A stretch of DNA of 64,000 bases from Formicarius rufipectus. Its lineage: Eukaryota; Chordata; Aves; Passeriformes; Formicariidae. Positions 1 to 13,187 of the stretch are shown here, piece after piece. The DNA lies in assembly GCA_013399695.1 (NCBI GenBank), contig VXAU01001281.1:446811-510810 (forward strand), written 5' to 3'. Made by a program: the position numbers and the translations under genes. The notes under the pieces are model-generated. The model ran no database searches. It was not told the origin of the DNA and was given only the letters and a program-made list of their open reading frames with translations. How positions within the stretch are numbered: the first letter of the stretch is position 1; each line of letters begins with the position of its first letter.

Positions 1-1755
1 CTCCCTCTGTCCTTTTGAAAAGGAAAAATGAGAAAAGGGGGAAGGAGATAGCAGGTAGGTGGGCATCTGGCAGCTCACCAAGGTAAAACCTCTACAACCA
101 GGCTGTTTTTTAAATTGAAACAATACCTTGAGAAACCCTCTATGTAATTCAAAGTAATAACCAGTCTTACACACTCCCTCATGCATGACAATGACCATCT
201 GATTTGATTAGAGGTTCCTATTGCTTAAACTATTATTTTTTCCATAAAGGAAGTTAATTGGTTTTTTAATTAGCTCAAAACAAAAACAAAACCAAAAATC
301 ATATTGTTTTAAAAAGTGTTTTCTAAGGTTTGCATTCTAAGGTGTACCTTGACCTTTTTTCACCTATCTTTACTTATAGCTTAAAACCACAATTTAGGCA
401 GTAATTGCTTCAAACAGCCTTTAGTAATCCTATAATGTACTTTTATCATTCTAAAACCTTTTTCAGTAACACAGTTACTCTTATCAAATGCCTGACCAGA
501 ATAACAGCTAGGCATTTTCAGAGTACACTTTGCATATCATGGATACGTTGAGTGTCTTAGAAAGCACTGCTTTCTCTCAAAATGGAGCTGTTGGAGCAGT
601 GACGGTACTTCAGTTATAATGAGCAGTCCTGGGAGCAAGACCTGTGACCTCACGCTCTTCAACCACAGAGGACTTTACTGACAACCAAATTAAAAGCCAG
701 GTGCTCTTTAGCACAAGCATTTGCTTTATTCCTCTGCTTGTCTTCCTATCCCTGGAATCTTACCTTCTGTTTTTCAAACTCTTCCTTAACCCCAAGAGAT
801 GTGGAGACTGCAGACTCTGAGAAGAGACTGCAGCATGATATTTTGAGCTGACTCTTGAAAGACAGGGGGAGTAGGTTTTGAACACTTTAGGGCAAAAAGA
901 CCAAATATGAATTTCGATTTCTGCATGGCTATTTTGAGAACAAAGCCAATGTACACCAAAGTTCTACCCCACAGGCTACATCATGAACCTAAAAAGACTG
1001 AGCTTTGAATGGTATGATTTCTGAAAGAAATCCTTATTCCCCTGATCAGGATTTATATTCCAAATAACTATACTTTCTGTATTGCCAGTTCTGATAAAAG
1101 GCAATGGAGCAACTCTTGGTTTTCCAAAAACCAAAGAATTGGAAACACAAAAAGAATTCTCTCTCATAGGCTCCATTTTATGCAGACCTTTTATACATGT
1201 GCAATTCTACTGCTTGTAGACTAATGCTATGACAATACAAAACTTTAGGTTCTTTATAGATGTTTCAGTGAGCATTCTTCTACAGAATTACAGACATACC
1301 AAGATGCCAGACACATAAAGTAATGTAAAAGCTGCTTTGATCTCTACTGGTAGAATACTTACAGCTCTGTTCCACATACCATACCAAAGTGCAAAACCAG
1401 TAAGCCACAGTAATGGCACTTGACACTATGATGCCAAGTGAATATATAAAAAACAGCAAACCACATAGCAATGCTGCTATTACAGACTGCTATATATTGT
1501 ACTGGAAAAAAAGCACTAACATCATTACACATTTTAGTGTTATAATTTCATCATGGAATTAAGGAAGTTCCAAAATTAATCTGCCTATTTTTAAAGACAT
1601 CAATTTGATGCCTTTTCCATATTTTGTTTCAATAAGGTGACATTTCTAACCTTTATTTAATAGAGGAGATGTGTACTGGGCTGGAGCTCAAATGCCCTGC
1701 AGACGGAGATCTAAATAAGTATGTTTTTGAAAGTTAATTTATTACTCTTATGTTG
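1..1755. other. AT-rich unique sequence, no gene recognised
   Basis: No exon, RNA gene or interspersed repeat was recognised on either strand. Open frames are at most about 66 codons and overlap each other on the minus strand without similarity to a known protein. The sequence could be intronic or intergenic. Confidence 0.6.
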
Positions 1756-1760
1756 CTTCT

Positions 1761-2171
1761 TGTCATGGTTTAAGAATGGTACTCCCCAATTTAATGCTCT
1801 CACTGAGACCCTCCAAACCTTGTGCTTGCTCCTCTTCACCCTCCCTCTCCAGCAGGAGGAGAATTGGAGACACAAAAGGTAAAGATCACAGACTGAGATA
1901 ATTTACTGAAAACATCAATGAGATAAGAAAACTAGCAGTCTCAGCAACAATACTAATCCGAGAGGGAAAAAGAAACAAATGGTTGACATGGAAACCCCTC
2001 AGCAATGGTCATATCCAACTTCTACCTCTGCCATACTACCAGTCTGAGAGAGACTCCCTTCCCCTCACCCCTGGAATTGACCTGAGGTGGTACAGAATAA
2101 CCCCCCAGGTTCTGGCCGTGCTGGTCCTGGCTCCTGCTAAATTAAACCCTGTCCTGGACAGAATCAGGACA
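1761..2171 (-). mobile_element. Solo LTR, avian ERVL-like, reverse orientation
   Basis: The segment begins TGTCATGGTTTAAG and ends TCAGGACA, so it has the TG...CA termini of an LTR. It is flanked by a perfect 5-bp direct repeat, CTTCT, at 1756-1760 and 2172-2176, the duplication length typical of ERVL integrations. Read on the minus strand it starts TGTCCTG and soon has a GGGTTTAATTT stretch, resembling the widespread avian LTR group that starts TGTCCTGGTTT and has an AGTTAATTTTC-like segment. It is about 411 bp long. No internal retroviral region lies beside it, so it is a solo LTR left by recombination between two LTRs. The similarity is to a remembered family and is divergent; the termini and target duplication are seen directly. 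Confidence 0.8.
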
Positions 2172-2176
2172 CTTCT

Positions 2177-2924
2177 ACAGATCAAGACTGAGTGAACATC
2201 TTGACAGACTAAATGAATGGACAGCTCCATAGAGTAAATAGTTCTCAGATGAATGTCCCTTCCTTTCCAACTTACTCCATAGTTATAAAGCAGTATTCAC
2301 TCAGCTAAGTGATAATACTACAGGCCATACAAATAAATGATAATACCGAATTTTGAGGGCATGTATGAGCAATCAAACAGCCTTCAAATACTAACAGAAG
2401 TTTACCAAGAGTTTATGTTTAATATTTACAGATTTGTTTTCTGAGTGAAAAATAGAGGAAATATTGCTTTATTGACTACATTATATATACAGGTTGCATG
2501 TCAAAAGATCCAATGGTCTTTACTATTTACATGCATTGAAGTGCCTAATTATTCATCATTATTTATCCAGACACTTCTATATGCCTCAGTAGGCAAAGAG
2601 AAAAAGACAATTATATTCATTTCAATGTGCACCTACACTAAAAATACTAAAATCACCTATCACACTCTATCACACCAATGTCATATAAATTTACTAAAAA
2701 TACTTTAAATGTAGACATGGAGTTTGAAACAGCTCCAGAGTCTCCCAGATTGATAGCCACTCTTTAAAAGTGGCTAATCTTTAAATCCAGCTTGAGGTAG
2801 AACTGCATATAGTTTTTCTCTAGAGAAATTAAAGCTTTAGACTTCTGCTAGCTGACACACACATTCTACTTTGCAAGTCCCAAATCATGACTTGTGTGAG
2901 AGCTTCTGAACCTACACGTATTTC
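2177..2924. other. Unique AT-rich stretch
   Basis: No gene or repeat was recognised. An 87-codon plus-strand open frame at 2445-2708 is AT-rich, has no recognisable domain and is best read as chance. Confidence 0.5.
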
Positions 2925-3056
2925 AGAATCACAGAATATTCTGAGTTGAAATGGACCCACAAGGATCATTGCATCCAACTATGGCCCATATGGGGATCAA
3001 ACCTATGACCCTGGAGTTAGCACCATGTCCTAACCAACTAAGCTAATCTCAGGGTC
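2925..3056 (-). mobile_element. TguSINE1-like SINE (tRNA-Ile head, CR1-like tail)
   Basis: Read on the minus strand, the right part resembles the first half of a tRNA-Ile gene (TTAGCTTAGTTGGTTAGGAC, then GGTGCTAA) followed by a B-box-like GGTTTGATCC. The left part is the CR1-type tail ending in AGAATATTCTGTGATTCTG. This two-part structure matches the passerine family TguSINE1 as I remember it. Several substitutions, including in the A-box and anticodon regions, show a decayed copy that is not a working tRNA gene. Target duplications were not clear. Confidence 0.85.
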
Positions 3057-4510
3057 CATTTGCATAACCACTCAAAAATACAGTGAATTCTGCGCCAAAA
3101 TCTATGATACACACAAAAAGTTCATTGTAGTCAGATATAACTCAAACAATTTCTTGAGGGAGCAGTTTAAAATGCTTACTTTTAGGAAAACATAAATCAA
3201 ATCAAAATTATTGTGAATTGCTTAGAAAATTAACATAGGAAAATCTCCTAAATATCCCATTCAGTGATCAAAATGATCAATGCATTACTGGCCAATGTAA
3301 GTGACTCATCAGAAAGCAAAGCAGAAGTTGGTATCTAGGCTACCTGAGGCAAATATGGTCAGTGTCCACGGTCAATTAAGTGAAGGGTAAATTCCAAGAA
3401 ATTGATAAAACTTGTGCTAATATTTTTGGTACTGAGGAATACTTTACAAACTGAATTTCAACATTTCATTTATTTGTATATCCACATTGTTGGCTGGCAC
3501 TTTTGTGATTTAAAATCCAATATTAAAAATGCTCGTAATATTTCAGATATACAGTAGTATATATTAAGAAATGTTTTTCACACAACATATGGAAAGACTA
3601 GGCCAATGAACAGAGCACAGGTTGGAAATTTTATCATGCACACCTTTAACCTGCCAGCAACTCAGCATGTCAAAGAAGTGTCATGGGATCTCTGAGTCAC
3701 TTTCCTCAGATGCCTTCACTGAGAGATACAGGCAGGCAGATGGCTCATAGGTGTCAAAAATCTTGTAGGAAAATCATGCAGGAGCATAAAGTTCATGTAT
3801 TTGTTCTCCTGCCTAGTACAAGGCTTAAGGAGAAGAACTCAGGTAACTATTCCTTCACTTCTGTACAATCCTGCAAAGGACAGTAAGTAGGGAATTCCTT
3901 CATTTCATGTACACACCACACTTCTGTGAATCTACACTCAGCTTCCAGCTAGACTACCACAGGAGAATATCTATACAAGTCTGTAAACAACTTGTTCTCT
4001 TTGAGAAAGTCTAACTGCTTCCACACAGCTCCAAGATATGCTTTTTCACAACTTAAATTTTACGCTCTTTGCCTCACCAGAAACTTGGTACTGGGGGTAA
4101 AGGCAACTAAAATATGAATCTCCTTCAGCAATTTCCTGTTGTGATTCTCAGCATTGAAACAGTTTGTGCCACTTTGCCAGAAAGAATCAAAGGCTTTAGT
4201 CAGCTTCTGCTTTCTCTCCATTGGAATCTATGCAGTTTAACATTCTTTTCCTCAGCCAGTTATTCTAACTGGGATTTATTCAACTGGGACAACTGACACT
4301 GGAATGTCTCACTCTTAACAACTCATTTCCAATTGCTGTTTGTGTCTGCTCTCCAAAACAAGATGCAATCGTAGGCAGGTCTTACAATAACACAGAATAT
4401 TTAATATGCACTATGAAATCTAAAATAAAGGGGGACAATTAATTAACACACCACATGTATTTGTTGAAGACAATATAAAATAAAATAGATTAAGCTCTTA
4501 AAAATAAGGA

Positions 4511-4539
4511 GGGATGCATAGGGGGATACTGGGAGGGGG
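4511..4539 (+). other. G-quadruplex motif
   Basis: Four G runs (GGG, GGGGG, GGG, GGGGG) are separated by loops of 7, 5 and 1 nt, satisfying the usual G3+N1-7 rule. A fifth run (GGGG) follows at 4548-4551. It lies in otherwise AT-rich sequence. Formation in cells is inference. Confidence 0.6.
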
Positions 4540-6152
4540 AGGTAGCAGGGGAGTAGTTAATTCAGCAAGTATTGCTCATTTCTTAATTTTTGTTCTGAGT
4601 CTGTGGTACTGAGGTGAATTCATACACATGGGAGAATCATACTGCTTGGTTCTCCTTGCCCCCCTTCCTTTTCATTTTGGTGATAAAATTCAAAAGCTAA
4701 TAAAATCAGACAGATTATAGCAGCATTGATGAATGGCCATGTCTGGATTTCCTGTCTGGAGACTGGAGCAGGCAGTGTCTGAGAAAGAAGACAAGACAGT
4801 CACTGCATAGAGAGAAAAGGAATATCCAGCAGATGGATTATGTCTGGCTGGTCCCATTATTAATACTGATCTGTATCAGGCAGTGATGAATACACAGAAG
4901 CACTCAGAAATACTAATAGTCTCCCCCTTTAAGTACTAATTTCTATCCTTCTATCCTATTTAGCATTAAAAATGCTCTGTGATCTTGTCATTGATGGAAA
5001 TGGTTATAATGAAGAGACAGGGCTCTTGGGAAGAAAGAATATACTAAATTTAATGAAAAATATTAAAATCAGCCTGAGAGGTAGAGAAGTCATAAACTAC
5101 AATCACAGAATAACAGAAAAAATTCTTTCACCCTAAACAATTTATAGTCTTATTTAAATGCAATTTTTAAATCCTAAATCTGTAGATATTTTCAGTTATC
5201 AAGACAATGGAATAAATATATTCTAAGCTATTAAAAAGAAGCTAAGAAAGGCAGGACATATTAGGCAATGTGTGGACAGTAACATAATCAATTAAACAGC
5301 TCTCATGCTGCGCCAGAGTTAATTTTAGTATTCAAAAATCTCCATTTTCTTGCATATTTAACTCTTTCATAAGTCTCTTCTGAGAAATCAAAGCATGTCT
5401 ATGCAGTGACTGCCAAATTGGTCAAAAAATCTCACCCTAAGCCTTGATAATGCCTAAATATTCACTAAATCAAACTGGAAACAGCAACAGCTCACCAGTC
5501 TGGAGGGGACAGCTAACAAAAGCCAACTTGGCTGTAGCACTTACCAGCAGCATTTACCCAGGATGAATAAGGGGAGATCATTTGCACTGCAGGGATTTGG
5601 GTGTTGATTCTCAGACTTCACAGTTTTGCTTGACTATTTTTTTGATCATCTTGAGTGTTAGAGGGCAACAGGATATGTACTGGCCTAGCTGAACACATTT
5701 CCTTGTGAGCTGCAGATGCTTCATGATACTCAAGTGAATTTATGTTTTGACATGAAAAGAAGGTGCACCAGGACCTGTGCAATATGTATGTAGGTACCAG
5801 GGCAGGCTGTTAAGATCTAGAGGCTGAAAGAGAGTTGCTAAAAGGAACTGCAACTGGTGGCTAAAGAGAGTATGGAAAATGTAAATGTAATGTAAGTGGT
5901 ATCTATCAGCCAAGATAGTAACATACATTAACATAATTGAGTAACATAACTGAGAGTGACCACAACATTTCTCATAGTGGCTTGGCCCGAGGATTGCAGC
6001 CAAGGTGGCTAAATCTGTGGGTCTGCATTGAGATTGTCACACCAACATTTGTATCTATCAAGAACCCCATTAATCAAGAAACTTCCTCTGAGCTAAAGTT
6101 TCCATTATTATATCTGACTCACAGACAGATGGATAAGGAGGAAAGGGGAAGG

Positions 6153-6175
6153 AAAAAAAAAAAAAAAAAAAAAAA
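6153..6175. repeat. Poly-A tract, 23 A
   Basis: An uninterrupted run of 23 A follows a purine-rich stretch. There is no AATAAA close upstream, so it looks like a simple homopolymer and not a retroposed tail. Confidence 0.95.
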
Positions 6176-8224
6176 GGGTTGTTTTATTTGTCCTCCCTTC
6201 TCCTTTTCCTGGAAATACAGAAATACAGGTAAGTTTTGATCTAGATCATACAATAAAGAGGAAAAGCAGAGACTTCCACATCTGATCTGGTTCCTGCCTA
6301 TGCCGTCAATATAGTGTTCCCTGACTCCTTTTTTGATCTTGAAATCCAGTCCATCACTTAAGGGTGTTTATACACATAGCTGTGGGTTAAGAGAGGACAT
6401 AAAATTGTGAAGGTAGGGTCACCAACTTTATAAAACCTGCCAACTGAACCATTCCTTTCTTTCTAGCCAGCAGATAGTTTTGTTGCAGTTTGACTCTTCT
6501 TATTAGGAGGAATAGGTAAGGTCTTAGAAATCCGTATCTCAAATGGAGGATAATCTTCTAGGCTACTTTATTTACAAATAGTCACATGAACTATTTTATT
6601 CAGGGCAAATTTCAGCAACTCAAGGACTGTTTTGAACAAAGTGTTACAAATTCAGTGTTGCAAGAGCCCCCAAAGAAAGACTACTCCAATCACAAAATAA
6701 CTCTTTTCAACATAAATTTTCACTAAAATGAGACTTCATTGTCTTGAAATACAAATAACATTTACTTTTTCTCCATTAAGTCTGTCATTTGCCACTTTTA
6801 ACCTTAGATTTCAATCACACTGGAGAAGCTGTGGTTTCACACTTACAACCAAGGACAATAAATTAATAGTTTTAGCTATTTCCATTACTCTGACAATGAG
6901 ACAGAACCAAGGAAATCAGCTTCTGCTCTGTTATTATCTCATTTTTCTGTAGAGGTATCGAAACATCCTTGTCTTTTCAATCGTTAGTTGCAAGCTTATG
7001 TTATACAAACATTTGCAAAATGCCTTGATGTTTTTGGGAAAAACATCAAAGTCTATAAATGCCATCATATATATAGATATTCAAATTAATCATTATTCCA
7101 TTTATTTTCTTCTACCACTAAAAATAAGAGTTTTGTACTTGTTTTGTTATCAAAGATTCAGTTGTATACTGAAATCTTTATTATCACAAACATGAACTCA
7201 CGAAGAAACATTCAAGAGTTTTAAGAAACTTTGTCTACTTTCCTATAATCCACATAAAAGCTTTTTTAAATTTTTTCATTTTTGAGATAAAAAAAGTTTT
7301 TCAGGAGGCTTTCAGGATAGTCAGAGTTCTTTCCAGTTTTCTGAAGAAGCAACATTGCAAACCTTTTCGTCATATGAACAGTCTTCAATCATGAAAGATG
7401 TTCTATACAATAACTGGAGAAAACTTTGATACTCTTATTAATACTGAGTAATACTTAATAGGTTTCTGCAGAAAATATTGCTCAACATAAGATTCTGAAC
7501 AAGTAAGATTATTAGTGTCAGAACTTTTTATGGAGCCATTCCAAACTAATTTATCCAAAAAGTGTTTTTAACTCTAAAACAAAGCACGTTATTAATTCCA
7601 AAGGAGAGGGGAGTGGAACAAAAAAAAAAAACCTCCACATCTGTTTCATCTTCAACATTCATCCTGATTTTAAAAGCATTATATTTTATGTATCAATAAA
7701 TTTAGAAGCACAGCATTAGAATGTTTGAGTATGAAATTAAGTTTTTCAAGTAACTTGAATAATTTGATCAGGGAGACTATATTTTTCAAAACATAGCACC
7801 AGTCATTATTTAACACAAGTATTTTAAAAACAGCTCTGCCAATATGGATGGAATTTGTTTTAATAGCCTTGAAAAGCCCATGATTTATGATCTCTGACTC
7901 TAGGAATTATGCATTTTTACAGTTCCTATTCAGATCAGAATATTTCTGATCTCATACTGCAGTATGGAAATTAACTGCTTGGATTTCTTCATTTTGAATT
8001 TCTATTTGCAGACCATCACATTCCTTTAGGAACATGAAGTTCCATATGTGTCCCGTCATTATGTCAACAGTAAAGCAGAACATGTTGCTCTAAAGCCATT
8101 TACAGTTGTCTCCTATTTCCAGATGTTACTATGCTATTGGGTATTATATAGTTTCTGAAAAAGGAGGTCTCTAAACAGTTATTTCATGCATGCCATTAAA
8201 ACCAATACGTATCCTAAATATTCA

Positions 8225-8250
8225 GAAAGGTCAAGGCGAAAGGTCAAGGC
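8225..8250 (+). repeat. 13-bp perfect tandem duplication with AGGTCA half-sites
   Basis: GAAAGGTCAAGGC occurs twice head to tail (8225-8237, 8238-8250). Each copy holds AGGTCA (8228-8233, 8241-8246), and a related AGGTAA follows at 8254-8259, so the half-sites are evenly spaced by 7 nt. AGGTCA is the nuclear-receptor half-site consensus. A regulatory role is only a possibility. Confidence 0.9.
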
Positions 8251-10539
8251 AAAAGGTAACTGAACTTCTGTAGGGTTTGAGAGGTTCAACTATAAATCAA
8301 AATCAAATACTAAGAGGTTTTTCTTATCTGTAGTTTATCCTAAGAGATCAATAATATGCATCTTGTAGCTGAAAACTAGTGTTGAAGTTCCAAGTTTTCT
8401 CAAGTCGGTACAAAGCCTCCTGACAACTTTACACAGAACTTTAATTGGCAAAATTCACTAATTCCAGCATTTCAGAGATGTCTGATACTTGAATACCTGT
8501 AGAGCTAACAAAACTAGAAAAGACACCCATATATACTCAGCAAGAAGGAGGAGTTTTATGAAGGGATTTTGTAGCTTCTACAAATAGTTCAATTTTAGCA
8601 GATATTTGCCTGCACACAAACAGACTCATGGACAGTTCTGCAATATGGAGCTGCTTATGGCATTAACATTGACCTACAATCTATTGCACCAAAGGATGAT
8701 CTGGAGAGTGTGTTCTTTGTAAATTCCTTCTGCACAATCCAGTTGCTCTCAGCTGTTCATTAATATTTCAACTGCACCAATCAGATGCAACTTCTGGTTT
8801 TTTTGGAGAACCCCAATGTTTATACCACTCCCATTGCATAGCTCATTGCAACTCAGCAAGGTATGTGACCAGTGGCCATTCTCTTGCTTCCTGAGAATGT
8901 TAAAAAACAAGTCGACCACAAGCAAAGAAAGAAAGCAAATATTTGTAAACCAGAGTTCCTACAAATTTCTTTAAAATTCTGTAAGTCGTACTTTTAATTT
9001 TCAGAACTCTACTCAAATGAGAATTCTTTGTCCAATCCTTGAATGTATCTGCAATACTCTACTGTGTAAGGCAACCATCCATGCAGTGTGTCAGGCACTG
9101 TGGTTTGTCTGTGACAAGATTAAAGAGGGGCAGGAATCCTACTGGAATGAAAGATGAAATCAGAGTTGGTAGAATTGCCTGCTATGAAGAATGCCATGGT
9201 TGAAGCAGGACCACCCTCTCAAAATGGTAATCGCAGCACAATGTTAGCTAAACACAATCATTATGCAGGGTGACAGTGCTGCTGCCAACCTAACAATGGC
9301 AAATCCAATTGCTTAAATGTAGCTCTCATTAGGACCTCGGATAATAAGGACAAATGCATGCTTTCAATACACTTCCACAGAGCATAGAGTGTAGTTTGAG
9401 CCAGTTCATCAGACTGAATAATTTGGATCCTCACTGTATTCAGCACCGTACTTACCATTTTTCTACATGATCTTTTTCATTCTGTCAGCCTTAAATACAT
9501 CCTTGTTTCTTTTTTCCATTTTCCAGTAAAGAATTTCCTGACCTTGTTGCTACACTAATCACTCAATTTCAAAACTCCTCCAAACTTAAGAGTCAGTTAA
9601 ACTTGAGGACATCCTCTTAACTGAGAGTGCTGATCTTAACTGTGCCAAGAGTAACAGTGGTACCTAAAAGAGTAGATAAGAATTAAACTGAAACAGGAGG
9701 AGATATCTCACAGCACCACTCATGGCTCAAACTCAATCTCTTCACAGCTCTTCTGTGACTCACAGAAGACCCTGGCTTTTGGTTACATTTCCATCCCTTA
9801 CCCACCAGTGAAAGAGATGCATTAAACAGCCACACTGCTTTTCTTGCTTTTGGTTTTAAAAGCAAGCTCACAGAAGGGAACTATAGTAAAATCAGAAAAT
9901 CTATATTAGTATAACTTTCAAGATATGTTCATAAGTGATCCTGCCAGGAAAAGCTAACACAAGCCTTTGAGAGAATAGTCAAACAGGTAAGATGAGAGTC
10001 TCAAAGGAAATAGTGGAGAAGAACTGAATTTCTGCATCATTTTAAGTCCCTATCACCTCAGTAAGAAAACAAATCTTGTCTCCACAGAGATACAGCATGA
10101 ACAGAACAGTGAAAACAACACAAGGGAAAACACAGACTCATCAGAAGGTCAGTTCAATCAGCAATGAGATTGTGAGATAGAGGTCCCCCTGCCTTTCATG
10201 CACACAATGGGAGAGCTGTACTTCTGGAGTGTAATAGTCCTCTCCCCACTCCATATCTATGCATAGGGCACTTCAGCTTTTCACTGCAAAGACAGGGAGG
10301 CCTAACTAATGCCCTGGTCCCTGAAGTATCCTAACAATCTTGTCCCTAAGGGTAAGAAGCAATAAAGAGCTGCTAAGACATAAAAAACATCTTCCATTCA
10401 TGGCTTGTCACCAAGATACACATGGAAAACTTTTGCTCTCCCAGAGAACAGACAACAAGGGCAAAGCAGTCCCACCTGGCTAAAGGAGGAAGGACTACAA
10501 TGGGGTGAGGGAACAATAGACTTCAAAATAACTGCCATT

Positions 10540-10668
10540 AATGGGGGGAGGGGGGAAAAAAAAAAAAAAAAGAGCCTTAGCATATAATGTAACTGTTTCT
10601 GAAAAGGGAAACACTGTAACGATTTTTTGGGGGTTTTTTGTTTGTTTGTTTTTTTGGGGTTTTTTTTC
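10540..10668. repeat. Low-complexity purine tract and T/G tract
   Basis: A G-rich run leads into 16 A (10556-10571). About 50 bp later there is a T-rich, G-interrupted tract with GTTT units (10623-10667). Together they are simple low-complexity sequence. The open frame across them on the minus strand is lysine- and phenylalanine-rich for this reason only. Confidence 0.85.
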
Positions 10669-13098
10669 AATCTAGGATTGCTAGTTCTCAATTAGTCAAC
10701 ATGGTTGAAGCTGTAAAAATGAGCTATATAAAACCTTAGGAATGATACAATCACTATAACGAACTGTTTCCATCCTTCCTTCTTGCTGTCTTGGATGACT
10801 TTGAGGAAATACAGTACACAAACATAACCTGCAAGTCGCTATATTTCATTTGTGTTACCTCTATTCACAATAGAGGGGTCCTTGCTTACTAGATAGAATT
10901 GGACAGGTTTATTCTGTTAGAATTTTATAGGCAATATCAATTTCTAATCTTTGTCTGTACTGTAAGTCTTGTCTTGAAAATGCAATCTGCACTAACAGCA
11001 TTTTTGGAGGAAGGAACAACTAAATCAATAAGGTGAACCCAAAACACCCCAGATTTTGTGCATTCATTTTTGGGTAAGTAACTGGAGAGCACGACAGAGC
11101 TTTTGCGTGCCAACCTCTTTTATCTTCAAACAGATCCGCAAATGGATTATTTATAGATGTGACAGCAGCCCTCTGAGTAAAGCATAAAGGGCAGAGATTA
11201 CAAAAGATTGATTTCCACAGCTCGTTACTGCCATAAACCTATAACCCAAGCAGATGCACAGGGGAGAATTCTCTTCCTTAGGTCAGCTGTTTATTTCTGG
11301 CACGTGCTTACAAATATCTGAGGAGGATTAAAAGACCATTCATATAGTATTTTGAAATGACCAGTCATGTTGCTGTAGTTTCCTCTAGCGTTTGCCTCCA
11401 TTTCATGAATCATATGGTTAACCCAGTGAAGAGATCCACTTCTATCTGTAGTGTAAACATTTTGCTTGTGGAAACACTACCACAAGCCTTGAATTCATAC
11501 CTTCTCTACTGAATTCACAAACTTTAAGAAAATCAGCAGAATGAACTTACAGGTGTATTTCTAGTTACTGCCCAATTCAATTCAATAAGCAAAACATGGG
11601 AATTTTTCTTCTCTTGTTTCCATAAACAGTGAAAATATATAACTTAAAACACTCTTAAACATAAAATAAAGTAAGCTTGGATATAATTCAATTGCTCACA
11701 TCATATAAATGCTTTTATAAAACAGATTGTGAGCTACACAAACTAGGAACAACTAAACGACAGCCAGCTGTGCTGGGCCCTGCTCTAACTACACATGCAA
11801 GGGAACACCCTCATGATGATATCTGTTCAAGTCCTCATTTTAATTTTGATGAATCTCTCATCTTTCCTATTTCAAACAGGGCTATAAATACACTTTCCAA
11901 AAGACAAATATTCATCCTATCAATTTTAATTGATTCAACTCTTCAAAGAGATTCAATTCCTCCCTTTGCCTATTTGTTACTTGGCAGTCAAGAAAGCCAA
12001 GAGGAAACAATGGCAAACCAAGACCCCTGCAGTTCATAGGATAATTATTCTACTAAATCAAAACTAGACAGCTATGTTCAGACATTTCTGTCACCTGACA
12101 AAATTATATTTCAATTCTCTTTTTAAACAAGTCTTTACCAGACTGCTTTGTTCTTGTATTTGTTAGAGTTTCTCCAGTCTGCTTAGTTCAAGCACAGATC
12201 CAAGAATGCATAGGGTACTATTTTCATTCATTGTATCCTAAACATAAGAAGAAATCAATACATTCAGCTTTCCCTTCTGAGCAAAAGAAGCAGTGCCTAA
12301 GTGGTACAAGCAGTCTTCTGTCAATCTGCTGCAGAACCATCACTCTGCAAAGCTACAAACACCTCAAACACAAACCACTCAGCAACATAAGCAATTAAAT
12401 TGAAAGTTAGTAGATATTCTTCCATCTCCACTTTTAATACAAATCAGAGCTTCTAATTTAGCAACTAGCCTCTTGAGATACACATACACAGAGGGAAAAA
12501 AAAAGACCATAATAGCAGCTGCTTTTGTGGCCAAAACTCTGCAGCTCACATTCCTATGGAGAGCATCAATCCAGTATCAGCAGGGCTCTTCTATTTCACA
12601 TAGAGGCCAATTCTAAGTTATAAGTGTTTTCAGCAAAAACAGTCAGAGTGCTTTACTGAAAGCAATTATCTAAGCCCTACTGCATTTTGGCATGGATTTC
12701 TTGTGCTAATGTCAGAGGTAGCGAGACTGAACTGTCACATGAAGAAATATTAAAAGAAGATTTTGAGAGATGGAAGAGGATTTACAGCACGAATGAGGAT
12801 GATCATTGAATATGTGGGAATGATAAAAAATAGGATTGTTCCTATTGGACTGTTGTTAATATGATTTAGGGGTTTTTTTAAAATCGTTTTTTCTGTATTT
12901 TTCCACAGTTCTATTGAGTTGTATTGACGACTTCTTATTGGCTGATTGCCCCTGTTCCATATTCGTTCATGTTCAACCCCTTCATTCACTATATGTTCAT
13001 GTTGTCGCCCCTATTCTCCCTAGTTGGCTTATTCACGCCTATTATTCCCCTTATTTGTAAAGTTCCACCTCTTTTTCTGGTTTGTTCCACAGCCTCCC

Positions 13099-13128
13099 TA
13101 TAAAAGGGAGTGCTGTGGGCAGAATAAA
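13099..13128 (+). promoter_or_regulatory. LTR TATA box and polyadenylation signal
   Basis: TATAAAA at 13099-13105, in the context CCTATAAAAGGG, is followed 17 bp later by AATAAA at 13123-13128. This spacing is the basis for calling the surrounding unit an LTR. Transcription would be expected to start close to or just after the AATAAA. Confidence 0.7.
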
Positions 13129-13187
13129 GGCTCACTTTTACTCATCTCACATGCATCTTGCCTTTTCTTACCACCTTAAGAACCCCT

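Larger units (their letters stand above)
3057..12709. other. Long AT-rich unique region, no gene recognised
   Basis: About 9.6 kb without a recognisable exon, RNA gene or large repeat. It contains a G-quadruplex motif near 4.5 kb, a 23-A run at 6153-6175, a 13-bp tandem duplication at 8225-8250, and purine and T/G tracts near 10.55-10.67 kb. Two exact CAGGTAAG donor-like octamers (near 6228 and 9985) are present, but neither closes a plausible exon. All open frames are short and unlike known proteins. Confidence 0.55.

Noticed and set aside
2985..3056. Possible tRNA-Ile gene
   Set aside because: The tRNA-like part is diverged, does not keep a full cloverleaf and is fused to a CR1-like tail, so it is a SINE head. 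The same applies to the other two copies.
5937..6239. 100-codon frame ending at a CAG|GTAAGT donor
   Set aside because: The lysine run is the 23-A homopolymer, and the only good acceptor leaves an 8-nt exon.
11677..12039. 120-codon open frame, plus strand
   Set aside because: No domain, no splice context, AT-rich codon use; expected by chance in 64 kb.
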